Assembly: GCA_903838055.1 (NCBI GenBank)
Contig: CAILWV010000029.1
Coordinates: 1-36,294, forward strand
Direction: 5' to 3'
Source: an uncultured Bacteroidota bacterium
Lineage (GTDB): Bacteria > Bacteroidota > Bacteroidia > Flavobacteriales > Flavobacteriaceae
DNA: 36,294 bases
A program made the translations under genes and the position numbers. Positions 24,732 to 33,841 of this stretch are shown piece after piece. Each line of letters opens with the position of its first letter. The stretch's first letter is position 1. Below the pieces are notes generated by a model. It saw only the letters and a list, made by a program, of their open reading frames with translations, was not told where the DNA came from and searched no databases.

Positions 24732-25622
24732 ATGAAAACAATAGCAGTAATTGGTGCAGGAACTATGGGTAACGGAATTGCTCATACTTTTGCGCAAAGT
24801 GGATTCACCGTTAAGCTTATCGATATTTCTGAAAAATCTCTTGAAAAAGGAATGGCAACAATTGCTTCTAACTTAGACAGAATGGTTGCAAAAGGAACTA
24901 TTACTGAAGTCGATAAACATAATACTATTGGGAATATCATAACATATACTGATGTAAAGGATGGTGTAGTTGGGACGGATTTAGTTGTAGAAGCTGCTAC
25001 CGAAAATGTAGCTTTAAAACTTAATATATTCAAGCAATTAAGTGAAATTTGCGACCACAATGTAATTTTGGCAACGAATACTTCATCTATTTCTATTACA
25101 CAAATTGCCGCTCAAGTAGTACATCCTGAAAGAGTAATCGGAATGCACTTTATGAATCCGGTGCCAATAATGAAACTAGTAGAAATTATTCGTGGGTATT
25201 CAACTTCCGATTATGTAACTAACATTATTATGGAATTATCTTTAAAATTAGGAAAAACTCCTACAGAAGTTAATGATTATCCAGGTTTTGTTGCCAATAG
25301 AATTCTAATGCCAATGATTAATGAAGCTATTGAAACATTGTATAATAAAGTTGCTGGAGTAAATGAAATAGATACTGTAATGAAACTAGGGATGGGTCAC
25401 CCAATGGGACCTTTACAATTAGCAGATTTCATAGGACTAGATGTGTGTCTTTCTATATTAAATGTTATGTACGATGGTTTCAAAAATCCGAAATATGCAC
25501 CTTGTCCTCTATTGGTAAATATGGTAATGGCAGGAAAACTCGGAGTTAAATCTGGGGAAGGATTTTATGATTATTCTGAAAGTAAAAAAGCGGAGAAAGT
25601 TTCTAAACAATTCTCTAAATAA
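24732..25622 (+). CDS. 3-hydroxybutyryl-CoA (3-hydroxyacyl-CoA) dehydrogenase
   Basis: The enzyme interconverts 3-hydroxyacyl-CoA and 3-oxoacyl-CoA with NAD(P), in fatty-acid or butyrate metabolism. The 296-residue protein is the stand-alone form. The Rossmann motif IAVIGAGTMGNGIAHTFAQSG starts at 4, the catalytic His139 is in VIGMHFMNPVPIMKLVEII, and NDYPGFVANRILMPMINEA opens the C-terminal dimer domain, with GMGHPMGPLQLADFIGLD further on. Length matches bacterial Hbd/PaaH proteins (about 280-300). It lies between the Gfo/Idh gene and a DUF1015 gene (19 bases after it), likely one transcript. Confidence 0.95.
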   Translation: MKTIAVIGAGTMGNGIAHTFAQSGFTVKLIDISEKSLEKGMATIASNLDRMVAKGTITEVDKHNTIGNIITYTDVKDGVVGTDLVVEAATENVALKLNIFKQLSEICDHNVILATNTSSISITQIAAQVVHPERVIGMHFMNPVPIMKLVEIIRGYSTSDYVTNIIMELSLKLGKTPTEVNDYPGFVANRILMPMINEAIETLYNKVAGVNEIDTVMKLGMGHPMGPLQLADFIGLDVCLSILNVMYDGFKNPKYAPCPLLVNMVMAGKLGVKSGEGFYDYSESKKAEKVSKQFSK

Positions 25623-25641
25623 TTAACATCTGAAGTTAATA

Positions 25642-26886
25642 ATGTCTAAAATAATTCCATTCCAAGCAGTTCGTCCAGCCCCAGATAAAGTAGCGTTAGT
25701 AACCTGCAGAAATTATGACGATTATTCGCCTGCCGAACTTGCTTCTTGGTTGAATTTCAATCCATATTCTTTTTTGCACGTAATTAATCCCGCTTATGTG
25801 CATTCGCAAAAAATTACTTTAGATAAACGTTTTAAAGGAGTTTCTCATAAATATCAAGATTTCAAAAACGAAAACATATTAATAGACGATAAAAGTCCCG
25901 CCTTTTATTTATATCAAATTCAAACTAAATCCCAATCTTTTATTGGAATTGTAGCTGGAACCACTATTGAAGATTATAAAAATAATGTCATAAAAAAACA
26001 TGAAGATACCCTACAGTATCGAGTTGAACTATTTAAAGATTATTTGCTTCAAACAGGATTTAATACAGAACCTGTTTTAATAACCTATCCCGATAATTTA
26101 GAGATAAACAATTGGATTTCTGAAAAGAAAAAGGAACAACCCATATACCATTTTTCTACTACAAATAAAGAAAAACATACTCTTTGGAGAGTAAATGAAG
26201 AAACGGAAATAAATTGGTTACAAAAACAATTTGAATCTATTTCCGAGTTGTATATTGCTGATGGACATCACAGGTCGGCATCGGCAGAATTATTGTATGA
26301 CCAAAACATAACTTTAAAAAATGAAAAACTAAATTATTTTATGAGTTTTTTAATTGCCGAAAGTAATGTCAAGATTTATGAATTTAATAGAATTATTAGG
26401 GATCTAAATGGTAATTCTAAAGAAGAATTTCTGAATAAATTAGATGAAAATTTTATATTAATTCCTAAAGATCAAGAACTATGGAAACCCCAAAGTAAGT
26501 TTGAATTTGGAATGTATTTAGATGGTAGTTTTTATGCATTATTCTTCAAACAAGGAAATAATATTAATTTCAATACAGAAACTAATAGAAAAAATGAAAT
26601 TTTAGAAAATCTTGACGCTCAAATTTTGTACAATAAAGTTCTAAAACCAATACTTGGAATTGAAGATTTACGAAACGATGAACGGATTGAATATTTACCT
26701 GGTAAACAATCTATATTAACTCTAAAAGAATTAGTAGATGAAGGTGAATTTGAAGTTGGATTTATGCTTTTTCCTAGTGATGTATCAGAAATCAAAGCTC
26801 TTGCTGATAATAATTTAATTATGCCACCGAAAAGCACTTATATAGAACCTAAATTCAGAAGCGGCTTAATGGTTTATGAATTGTAA
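25642..26886 (+). CDS. DUF1015 family protein
   Basis: This 414-residue cytoplasmic protein belongs to DUF1015. The opening SKIIPFQAVRPAPDKV and the conserved YIADGHHRSASAELL (about 206-220) and MPPKSTYIEPKFRSGL near the C-terminus mark the family. Its activity is not established to my knowledge; family members often sit next to dehydrogenases of hydroxy acids, and here it follows a 3-hydroxyacyl-CoA dehydrogenase by 19 bases. The conserved D-G-H-H-R motif suggests a catalytic or binding site. Last gene of the three-gene plus-strand group, ended by a strong terminator. Confidence 0.92.
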   Translation: MSKIIPFQAVRPAPDKVALVTCRNYDDYSPAELASWLNFNPYSFLHVINPAYVHSQKITLDKRFKGVSHKYQDFKNENILIDDKSPAFYLYQIQTKSQSFIGIVAGTTIEDYKNNVIKKHEDTLQYRVELFKDYLLQTGFNTEPVLITYPDNLEINNWISEKKKEQPIYHFSTTNKEKHTLWRVNEETEINWLQKQFESISELYIADGHHRSASAELLYDQNITLKNEKLNYFMSFLIAESNVKIYEFNRIIRDLNGNSKEEFLNKLDENFILIPKDQELWKPQSKFEFGMYLDGSFYALFFKQGNNINFNTETNRKNEILENLDAQILYNKVLKPILGIEDLRNDERIEYLPGKQSILTLKELVDEGEFEVGFMLFPSDVSEIKALADNNLIMPPKSTYIEPKFRSGLMVYEL

Positions 26887-26910
26887 AATTTACACCATTA
26901 AGTTATATAT

Positions 26911-26948
26911 TTAAAATCCCGATAATCTAGATATTATCGGGATTTTAA
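26911..26948. terminator. Bidirectional terminator between convergent genes
   Basis: A 16-bp perfect stem, TTAAAATCCCGATAAT / ATTATCGGGATTTTAA, with a 6-base loop. It sits between the DUF1015 gene (plus) and the MFS gene (minus) that converge on it and can serve both. Confidence 0.88.
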
Positions 26949-26951
26949 TTA

Positions 26952-28205
26952 TTAATGATTCAAATTTGCGATTTCCTCAGGATTGTGTTTGTGCTTAAAG
27001 AAGATAGCAAACAATATTGCAATTACTAAAGCATAGCCAGAAAAAGCAAACCAAATGTTGTGCCAATCTCGAATACCATCGTGGGTAAAGAATTTATCTA
27101 TTACAATACCACTAAACAAACCACCAAAGAAAGCTCCAAATCCGTTGGACATCATCATGAACAAGCCTTGTGCTGATGAACGAATTTTAGAATCGGTAGT
27201 AGTTTCTACAAATAAAGACCCCGAAATATTAAAGAAATCAAATGCCATTCCGTATACTATACACGACATAATAATCATCCATAAACCATCAACTGGATTT
27301 CCGAAAGCAAATAATCCAAAACGCAATACCCACGCTAACATTGAAATTAACATTACTTGCTTAATTCCGAAGCGCTTTAGAAAAAATGGGATTGCTAAGA
27401 TAAATAAGGTTTCCGATATTTGAGAAATAGACATAATAATAGTAGAATATTTTACTACAAATGAATCGGCATATTGAGGGACTTTAGAAAATTCTGATAG
27501 GTATACATCTCCATACATATTAGTCAATTGTAATGCACCTCCTAGAAACATAGAAAAAATAAAGAAAAGTGCCATTTTGTATGTTCCGAATAATTTAAAC
27601 GCATTTAATCCTAATTTTTCACCTAAAGTAGCATCGGTTGCAATTAATTTTTGAGGAGGACATTTAGGTAATGTAAAGGAGTAAATACCTAATACAAATG
27701 CAGCAAAAGCGGATAAATAAAACATATTGAAAGATGCTTTATTTCCTGTTAAGTTAGTAATCCACATAGCAGCAATAAATCCAACTGTTCCCCATACTCG
27801 AATAGGAGGGAAAACTTTTACTACATCAAAATTATTTGTTTTTAATATGTTATAAGCAATAGAATTTGACAACGAAATAGTTGGCATGTAACACAACATT
27901 GCGGCAAAAATAACATAATAAAAAGTAGTAGGGTCTTCAACTTGAGGAAGGTACAACAAGGCAATACCTCCTAATATATGTAAAATTCCATAAAGCTTTT
28001 CTGCATTAATCCATTTATCAGCAATAATACCTGTTATTGCAGGCATTACAATTGAAGACAATCCTAAAGTTGAAAAAATAGCTCCAAATTCGGCACCACT
28101 CCAATGTTTAGTACCAAACCAATAATTTGCAATCGTAATCAACCAAGCTCCCCAAACAAAGAATTGGAGAAAACTCATTAGAGTTAATTTGAACTTTATA
28201 GACAT
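26952..28205 (-). CDS. Nucleoside:H+ symporter-type MFS permease (NupG-like)
   Basis: This 417-residue inner-membrane protein has about twelve membrane segments and begins KFKLTLMSFLQFFVWGAWLITIANYWF, the typical start of the nucleoside:H+ symporter family. GAEFGAIFSTLGLSSIVMPAITGIIADKW and FFNISGSLFVETTTDSKIRSSAQGLFMMMSNGFGA match the family's conserved loops. E. coli NupG and XapB import nucleosides. The substrate here is inferred from family only. It stops just beside the shared terminator. A TAGATTGTAAATCTA palindrome lies upstream (see rejected items). Confidence 0.9.
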   Translation of the reverse strand: MSIKFKLTLMSFLQFFVWGAWLITIANYWFGTKHWSGAEFGAIFSTLGLSSIVMPAITGIIADKWINAEKLYGILHILGGIALLYLPQVEDPTTFYYVIFAAMLCYMPTISLSNSIAYNILKTNNFDVVKVFPPIRVWGTVGFIAAMWITNLTGNKASFNMFYLSAFAAFVLGIYSFTLPKCPPQKLIATDATLGEKLGLNAFKLFGTYKMALFFIFSMFLGGALQLTNMYGDVYLSEFSKVPQYADSFVVKYSTIIMSISQISETLFILAIPFFLKRFGIKQVMLISMLAWVLRFGLFAFGNPVDGLWMIIMSCIVYGMAFDFFNISGSLFVETTTDSKIRSSAQGLFMMMSNGFGAFFGGLFSGIVIDKFFTHDGIRDWHNIWFAFSGYALVIAILFAIFFKHKHNPEEIANLNH

Positions 28206-28295
28206 AATAATGTTAGTTTATTGTAAATAGATTGTAAATCTACTATTATTATCTAAATTTCCAAATGACAATTCACAAATTCAAAATAATTAATT

Positions 28296-28985
28296 TTATA
28301 TATTGATTATTTCATTTGCTAATTCTAAAACTACTTCAAATTGTTCCTCACGGGTTAAATAAGAATTATCAATTTCTATAGCGTCCTCAGCCATCACTAA
28401 CGGAGAATCGACTCTATGGGTGTCTATGTAATCACGTTCCTGAACATTTGCTAATACTTCTTGATAAGAAACATCATCGCCTTTAGCTTGCAATTCATCA
28501 AATCTTCTTTGAGCGCGGGTTTCTGGGCTAGCAGTCATGAATATTTTCAACTCCGCATCTGGGAAAACTACAGTTCCAATATCTCTTCCATCCATTACAA
28601 TGGCTTTATTCTTGCCCATTTCTTGTTGCTGTTCTACCAACTTGGAACGAACTTCCGAAATTTCAGCAATCTTACTAACAAAACTAGAAACCTCAATAGT
28701 TCTAATTTCTTTTTCAACATTTTCGGAATTTAAATACATTTCTGCAAATCCTAATTCTGAATTGAACTGAAAATATATTTTTATATTGGACAGACTATTT
28801 ATTAAAGAATCTTTATCTAGAGAATCTTTAGATATGAATCCGTTTTGCATTGAAAATAAAGTAACCGCTCGATACATTGCACCTGTATCAACATATATAT
28901 ATCCTAAATGTTTGGCTAATTCTTTAGCTAAAGTACTTTTTCCAGTAGACGAAAAACCGTCAATGGCAATGGTAATGTTTTTCAT
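28296..28985 (-). CDS. cmk: Cytidylate kinase
   Basis: Cmk phosphorylates CMP and dCMP using ATP. The 229-residue product has the P-loop AIDGFSSTGKSTLAKELA at 7-24, VDTGAMYRAVTLF, the CMP-binding MDGRDIGTVVFPDAELKIFM and the LID-like ETRAQRRFDELQAKG. Normal length. It lies downstream of porQ (76 bases) but has its own TATATTTG box. The order lon, porQ, cmk is, as I recall, shared by many Bacteroidota. Confidence 0.96.
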   Translation of the reverse strand: MKNITIAIDGFSSTGKSTLAKELAKHLGYIYVDTGAMYRAVTLFSMQNGFISKDSLDKDSLINSLSNIKIYFQFNSELGFAEMYLNSENVEKEIRTIEVSSFVSKIAEISEVRSKLVEQQQEMGKNKAIVMDGRDIGTVVFPDAELKIFMTASPETRAQRRFDELQAKGDDVSYQEVLANVQERDYIDTHRVDSPLVMAEDAIEIDNSYLTREEQFEVVLELANEIINI

Positions 28986-29029
28986 ATTTATTCTGCCATA
29001 AAGGCTCTAGATGATTACGTTTATCAATA

Positions 29030-29037
29030 CAAATATA
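29030..29037 (-). promoter_or_regulatory. Promoter -7 box for cmk
   Basis: The minus strand reads TATATTTG, an exact TAnnTTTG, ending 44 bases before the cmk ATG and 24 bases beyond the porQ stop. No clear -33 TTG is seen. Confidence 0.5.
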
Positions 29038-29061
29038 GGTGACGATTTATGAAAATTAATT

Positions 29062-30084
29062 CTAATCTTGAAAATTCATTGTAAGACCAAATAAACTTGT
29101 ATTTCCTGCTAATGAATATCTAGAATGCGAATAATTAAATTTGACATTCCCCATTTTTAATCCAAAACCTACGGATATTCCTGAAAAGTTACGTTGGTCT
29201 ATTACCCTTAATTCCTCTGCTCTTCGGAAATTATATCCCAATCTCAAATTAAATCCTTTTTTAGGAAATAATTCAGCTCCAAAAACAACATGCCGCAACG
29301 CATTATTCATAAATCCTACTTTTTCTGGAGTAGCCGAACCATCAATACTACTAATTGCTCTATTAGGATTAGAGAATGCAATATTCCATTGCTGTAGATT
29401 TTCTAAAGTTAAATGCCATCTCAAGGGAACATTGTCTACTTCTTGAGAAATTCCTATTAAAACTTCTAAAGGCAACTTTTCTTGAGTTCCTGAATAAGTT
29501 GTTATTTGTGTTCCAATATTACGGACTACCAAAGCCCAGTTTACGTCGTTTCGTTGATCAATAAATAAAGCACCTAAATCTGCAGCAGTTCCATAAGATG
29601 TATAACTTTCTAAGGTAGATGAAATTAATTTTGCATTTGCGCCAAAATAAAAATCTGTATGAGGTACATTATAAGAATACCCCATTGAAAGCGCCATTTC
29701 ACTTCCTGTAAACGAGGAAGTTGCCGTTCCATTTTCATCATATCCATCAAATTTGCCATAATTTACATAGTTCACACCTACATGTAATGTTTGCAAATGA
29801 CGATCATATGTATAAGCGTAAGCTGCTGTACCATATGTCACTGCACCAAAATAACTACCATAATTAACTGCCAAATGGTTATCCATTTCAGGATTAATTG
29901 TTGCAGGATTAAAATGAGCTTGATTAACATCTTCATCAAAAATAGTTAAGACTTTTCCTCCTAATGCTGCTTGCCTAGGTGAGGTAACTAAATTTAGAAA
30001 TTGGTATACCGACTTACCTCCAATTTGCCCAAAAGTTGTGGAGCAAAAAAGCAATAAATAGGAGATAAATATTTTATTAATCAT
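29062..30084 (-). CDS. porQ: Type IX secretion system protein PorQ
   Basis: PorQ is an outer-membrane beta-barrel protein of the T9SS, working with PorU, PorV and PorZ at the attachment step. The 340-residue product begins MINKIFISYLLLFCSTTFGQ, a signal peptide, then GGKSVYQFLNLVTSPRQAALGGKVLTIFDEDVNQAHFNPATINP, the PorQ hallmark opening. The rest consists of beta strands ending in an aromatic residue (LFGLTMNFQD at the end). The ATG at 30084 is the start. A TTG at 30099, five codons earlier, is the end of a promoter box. Its neighbours are lon and cmk. It would support export of the two T9SS-type proteins in this window. Confidence 0.95.
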   Translation of the reverse strand: MINKIFISYLLLFCSTTFGQIGGKSVYQFLNLVTSPRQAALGGKVLTIFDEDVNQAHFNPATINPEMDNHLAVNYGSYFGAVTYGTAAYAYTYDRHLQTLHVGVNYVNYGKFDGYDENGTATSSFTGSEMALSMGYSYNVPHTDFYFGANAKLISSTLESYTSYGTAADLGALFIDQRNDVNWALVVRNIGTQITTYSGTQEKLPLEVLIGISQEVDNVPLRWHLTLENLQQWNIAFSNPNRAISSIDGSATPEKVGFMNNALRHVVFGAELFPKKGFNLRLGYNFRRAEELRVIDQRNFSGISVGFGLKMGNVKFNYSHSRYSLAGNTSLFGLTMNFQD

Positions 30085-30096
30085 ATTAAATCGGTA

Positions 30097-30104
30097 CAAA
30101 CTTA
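30097..30104 (-). promoter_or_regulatory. Promoter -7 box for porQ
   Basis: The minus strand reads TAAGTTTG, an exact TAnnTTTG. It ends 12 bases before the porQ ATG, giving a very short leader. It lies just after the lon terminator. Confidence 0.55.
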
Positions 30105-30161
30105 ACCTATAACGAGAATGCGAAGATATTATTTTTAAAATTAAGACAAAAGTCTAAATAA

Positions 30162-30193
30162 AAAAGGCATGTAAGTAAATTCACATGCCTTTT
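30162..30193 (-). terminator. Terminator of lon
   Basis: An 11-bp perfect stem AAAAGGCATGT / ACATGCCTTTT with a 10-base loop; on the minus strand it ends in a run of six T. It lies 18 bases beyond the lon stop. Confidence 0.88.
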
Positions 30194-30211
30194 CAAATCC
30201 TAATTTATTTT

Positions 30212-32665
30212 TTAATCTAATATTTTAGCATTTTTCACTTTTTCTGTAGTTAAAGCAATCGCAATAACTTCACTCATTTCTTTTACGTAATGAAAAGTCA
30301 AACCTACAAGATAATCCGATTTTATTTCATCAATATCGCTTTTATTTTCATGGCAAAGAATAATTTCTTTGATATTTGCTCTTTTTGCAGCTAGTATTTT
30401 TTCTTTAATTCCACCAACTGGCAATACTTTTCCTCGAAGAGTTATTTCGCCTGTCATAGCTATACCTTTTTTTATTTTACGTTGTGTATAAAGAGATACT
30501 AAAGAGGTTAACATTGCAATTCCAGCACTTGGACCGTCTTTTGGAGTTGCTCCTTCTGGCACATGAAGATGTATGTTATATTTAGAAATAATATCTGGAT
30601 TTAATCCAAAAATTTCAGCATTTGCTTTTATATATTCTAATGCAATTGTTGCCGATTCTTTCATCACTGTTCCTAAATTACCCGTTAAGGTAAGAGCACC
30701 TTTTCCTTTAGAAATTAAAGATTCAATAAAAAGTATATCTCCACCAACAGATGTCCAAGCTAAACCAGTAACAACTCCTGCAACCTCATTTCCTTCTGAT
30801 TTATCACGCTCTAATTTTGGAGCTCCCAAGATTTTTACAATATCTTCATCCGTAACTTTTTTATTGTATTCCTCCTCCATTGCAACAGATTTGGCAGCAT
30901 ATCTAATTACCTGAGCAATTTTTTGTTCTAAACTTCTAACGCCAGATTCACGAGTATATCCTTCTACAATTTTTTCAAATTGTTTTTTACCAATTGTTAA
31001 ATCTTTGGAAGTTAGTCCGTGTTCTTTTAATTGTTTTGGAAATAAATGTTGACGGGCAATTTCAATTTTTTCTTCCGTTGTATATCCAGTCATTTTGATA
31101 ACTTCCATCCTATCCCTCAATGCCGGTTGAATGGTGGACATAGAATTGGAAGTAGCAATAAACATTACTTTTGATAAATCATAACCCATTTCAAGGAAAT
31201 TATCATAAAAAGAATTGTTTTGCTCAGGATCTAATACTTCCAATAATGCCGAAGAAGGATCTCCTTGATTGCTTACAGAAAGTTTATCTATTTCGTCTAA
31301 TATAAATACAGGATTTGATGTAGTTGCTTTCTTTATACTTTGAATAATTCTTCCAGGCATAGCACCAATATAGGTTTTTCTGTGACCTCTAATCTCTGCT
31401 TCATCACGCAAACCTCCTAAAGAAATTCGAACGTATTCTCTACCTAATGCTTCGGCAACAGATTTTCCAATGGAAGTTTTTCCAACTCCAGGAGGGCCTG
31501 TCAAGCAGATAATTGGTGATTTCATATCGTTTCGCAATTTTAAAACTGCCAAATGCTCAATCATTCGTTTTTTTACATCTTCCAAGCCAAAATGATCTCG
31601 ATCTAGAATTTTTTGAGCGTGTTTTAAGTCAAAATTATCTTTCGAAAATTTGTTCCAAGGTAAATCCAAAAACAAATCTAAATAGTTTCTTTGAATACCA
31701 AAATCAGGTGCTTGTGGATTCATGCGTTGCATTTTTGAAAATTCTTTTTCAAAATGTTTTTGCGTTTTTTCATCCCAGTTCTGCGCTTTAGCACGTTGAC
31801 GCATTTCTTCAAATTCTTGCTCATTAGATACACCTCCCAATTCTTCTTGAATGGTTTTCATTTGTTGGTGCAAGAAATATTCTCGTTGTTGTTGGTCTAA
31901 ATCAAATCGAACTTTAGATTGAATATCGTTTTTTAACTCTAATTTTTGGACCTCTACATTCATGAAACGTAGGGTTTCTAGAGCTCTTTCTTTGAGAACA
32001 TGCATCATTAATAAATTCTGTTTTTCTTCTACAGAAAGATTCATGTTAGAAGAAACAAAATTGATAAGAAACGATTGACTCTCAATATTTTTAATAGCAA
32101 AAGTAGCCTCTGTAGGGATATTCGGACTTTCTCTAATTATTTCAATTGCTAATTCCTTAATAGAATCTACTATTGCTGAAAATTCTTTGTCATTTTTTTT
32201 AGGACGTTTTTCAGGAACCTCCTTAATAGCTGCAGTTATATAAGGTGTTTCTGAAATTACAGAATCAATTTCAAACCGCTTCTTGCCTTGAAGAATAACA
32301 GTAATATTCCCGTCTGGCATTTTTAATACACGAAGGATTCTTGCCACCGTTCCTACATGATGGATATCGTTTTTAGTAGGATCTTCATCTTCTTCGTTTA
32401 TTTGAGCAACTACTCCAATGATTTTATTTCCAGCGTAAGCTTCATTTATTAACTTAATGGATTTATCCCTTCCAGCAGTAATCGGAATTACAACACCTGG
32501 AAATAAAACAGTATTTCGTAAAGGTAAAATAGGCAATGATTTTGGAAGTTCTTCATTGGTCATTTCCTCTTCATCTTCAGGTGTTAATAGGGGAATTAAT
32601 TCGGCTTCCGAATCAAATTCTTGAAGTGACAAACTGTCAAAAGTTATTATTTTTTGATTTGACAT
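30212..32665 (-). CDS. lon: Endopeptidase La (Lon protease)
   Basis: Lon is an ATP-dependent cytoplasmic protease that removes damaged and regulatory proteins. The 817-residue protein has the N-terminal substrate domain starting LPILPLRNTVLFPGVVIPITAG (about 45), an AAA+ module with Walker A GPPGVGKTSIGKS and Walker B FILDEIDKL, and the serine protease domain with Ser713 in KDGPSAGIAM and Lys756 in GGIKEK as the dyad. An acidic N-terminal extension of about 40 residues precedes the LON domain. Complete. Terminator downstream; I see no good TAnnTTTG box upstream. Confidence 0.97.
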   Translation of the reverse strand: MSNQKIITFDSLSLQEFDSEAELIPLLTPEDEEEMTNEELPKSLPILPLRNTVLFPGVVIPITAGRDKSIKLINEAYAGNKIIGVVAQINEEDEDPTKNDIHHVGTVARILRVLKMPDGNITVILQGKKRFEIDSVISETPYITAAIKEVPEKRPKKNDKEFSAIVDSIKELAIEIIRESPNIPTEATFAIKNIESQSFLINFVSSNMNLSVEEKQNLLMMHVLKERALETLRFMNVEVQKLELKNDIQSKVRFDLDQQQREYFLHQQMKTIQEELGGVSNEQEFEEMRQRAKAQNWDEKTQKHFEKEFSKMQRMNPQAPDFGIQRNYLDLFLDLPWNKFSKDNFDLKHAQKILDRDHFGLEDVKKRMIEHLAVLKLRNDMKSPIICLTGPPGVGKTSIGKSVAEALGREYVRISLGGLRDEAEIRGHRKTYIGAMPGRIIQSIKKATTSNPVFILDEIDKLSVSNQGDPSSALLEVLDPEQNNSFYDNFLEMGYDLSKVMFIATSNSMSTIQPALRDRMEVIKMTGYTTEEKIEIARQHLFPKQLKEHGLTSKDLTIGKKQFEKIVEGYTRESGVRSLEQKIAQVIRYAAKSVAMEEEYNKKVTDEDIVKILGAPKLERDKSEGNEVAGVVTGLAWTSVGGDILFIESLISKGKGALTLTGNLGTVMKESATIALEYIKANAEIFGLNPDIISKYNIHLHVPEGATPKDGPSAGIAMLTSLVSLYTQRKIKKGIAMTGEITLRGKVLPVGGIKEKILAAKRANIKEIILCHENKSDIDEIKSDYLVGLTFHYVKEMSEVIAIALTTEKVKNAKILD

Positions 32666-32818
32666 AGAATATATTAAGTCAATTTGACATTTATAGATTA
32701 GTAATTATTTGGTTAAATTTCGTATTAATAAAATAATTTGAATCGTATACTTAAAAAAAGTAGTGTTTGAATTATTTTATTTTACATTCATTAATAGTCA
32801 ATGATTATGCCACTAAAA

Positions 32819-32843
32819 AAAATCCGCCATATAGACGGATTTT
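32819..32843 (-). terminator. Terminator after the DUF6252-like lipoprotein gene
   Basis: On the minus strand AAAATCCGTC pairs with GGCGGATTTT (one wobble) with a 5-base loop, followed by a run of eight T. It lies 20 bases past the stop codon. Confidence 0.85.
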
Positions 32844-32863
32844 AATAAATTCATCTATACTAT

Positions 32864-33811
32864 TTATGGTAAATCAACACTAAATGCTCCTTCTGTAACA
32901 GCCTTAGTTTGATTAGTAGTAAAGTTTTTTTCTATTACATTAAAAGTTCCTTCCATGTGTGTAGCAGTTTTTGAAGTAATAGTTATAGAGCCTGTATCCC
33001 CATTATATAAAACATTATTTAACAAACAAGAAGAATTAATTTGTTGGCCAAAAGCCCCAGCAAATTGATAAGTACCAACAGGTAAAGATTGTGCAATACT
33101 AATTCCTATTCTATCTCCATTAGTTTTGGAAGCAACTATACTGTAAGAATCCGGAAATCCAGAAGAAATAGTCGTTGCTACATCTATAGTGTTTTCAACA
33201 AATTCAACACCATCTACTTTTGCATAAAATGTATCTGTTACAGGATTTGTCGTTGTATATGGAATATTCATAAAAACACCATTAGTAAAATTAATTGGGG
33301 CTACATTACTAACTGTTGTATCTGACCAATATCCTTTAAAATTAAAAATTCCAGAAATGGTATGATTCACGGTGTCTATACCATTAATAACTACAGAACC
33401 CGCAACCTCATTTGCATTATTTGGATTAATACCAATATAGGCATCTGTAGAATTTGCTGGTGAAAAAGAAAGTAAATTAGTTGATGAGGAATAAGTTCCT
33501 GCTGTAGTTCCATTCAAAATAAAACCAAAACCTTCATTTTGACCTCCTTTCATTCCAACTAATTCAATTTTTCCATTATAAATATTTGCTGAAGCAGCTG
33601 TTGCAACCCAATTTTGACCATTAAAATCCGCTTTAAAAAATCCGGTACCAGAATTACCTCCTGTACCTCCGCCTCCACCAGCACCTGTATTTGAATTGTA
33701 TTCAGCTAATTGCGCTGCCAAAACTGTATCTATTGGCTCGTTGTTACAAGAAGAAAAAATAAAAATTGAGGCAATTAGAATAATTGCTAAAGAAAATTGT
33801 TGCTTAATCAT
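32864..33811 (-). CDS. Lipoprotein with two DUF6252-like beta domains
   Basis: This 315-residue protein begins MIKQQFSLAIILIASIFIFSSCNNE, with the lipobox Cys at 22, so it is a lipoprotein. A short linker with a run of five glycines (GAGGGGGTGGNSGTG) follows. Two similar beta domains come next: one starting FFKADFNGQNWVATAA and including ISGIFNFKGYW, the other starting FYAKVDGVEFVENTI and including MEGTFNVIEKN. Both fit the DUF6252 pattern as I recall it: a modified-residue opening, a GTY or GTYQF strand, and a closing SGTF-like strand. Function unknown; likely on the cell surface or periplasm. The ATG at 33811 is used because the TTG at 33829 belongs to a promoter box. Confidence 0.85.
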   Translation of the reverse strand: MIKQQFSLAIILIASIFIFSSCNNEPIDTVLAAQLAEYNSNTGAGGGGGTGGNSGTGFFKADFNGQNWVATAASANIYNGKIELVGMKGGQNEGFGFILNGTTAGTYSSSTNLLSFSPANSTDAYIGINPNNANEVAGSVVINGIDTVNHTISGIFNFKGYWSDTTVSNVAPINFTNGVFMNIPYTTTNPVTDTFYAKVDGVEFVENTIDVATTISSGFPDSYSIVASKTNGDRIGISIAQSLPVGTYQFAGAFGQQINSSCLLNNVLYNGDTGSITITSKTATHMEGTFNVIEKNFTTNQTKAVTEGAFSVDLP

Positions 33812-33826
33812 AATACTAAATTTCTT

Positions 33827-33834
33827 CAAATATA
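33827..33834 (-). promoter_or_regulatory. Promoter -7 box for the DUF6252-like gene
   Basis: The minus strand reads TATATTTG, an exact TAnnTTTG, ending 15 bases before the ATG. It overlaps the short gap between the stop of the UMF1 gene (33842) and this gene. Confidence 0.55.
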
Positions 33835-33841
33835 ATTATTA

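Noticed and set aside
25623..25641. Small inverted repeat ATTAAC...GTTAAT between the dehydrogenase and DUF1015 genes
   Set aside because: The stem is six weak pairs with no T run, too little for a terminator or regulator call.
28226..28246. Palindrome TAGATTGTAAATCTA upstream of the MFS gene, as an operator
   Set aside because: Six-base arms in AT-rich DNA arise often by chance, and no second copy or known regulator supports it.
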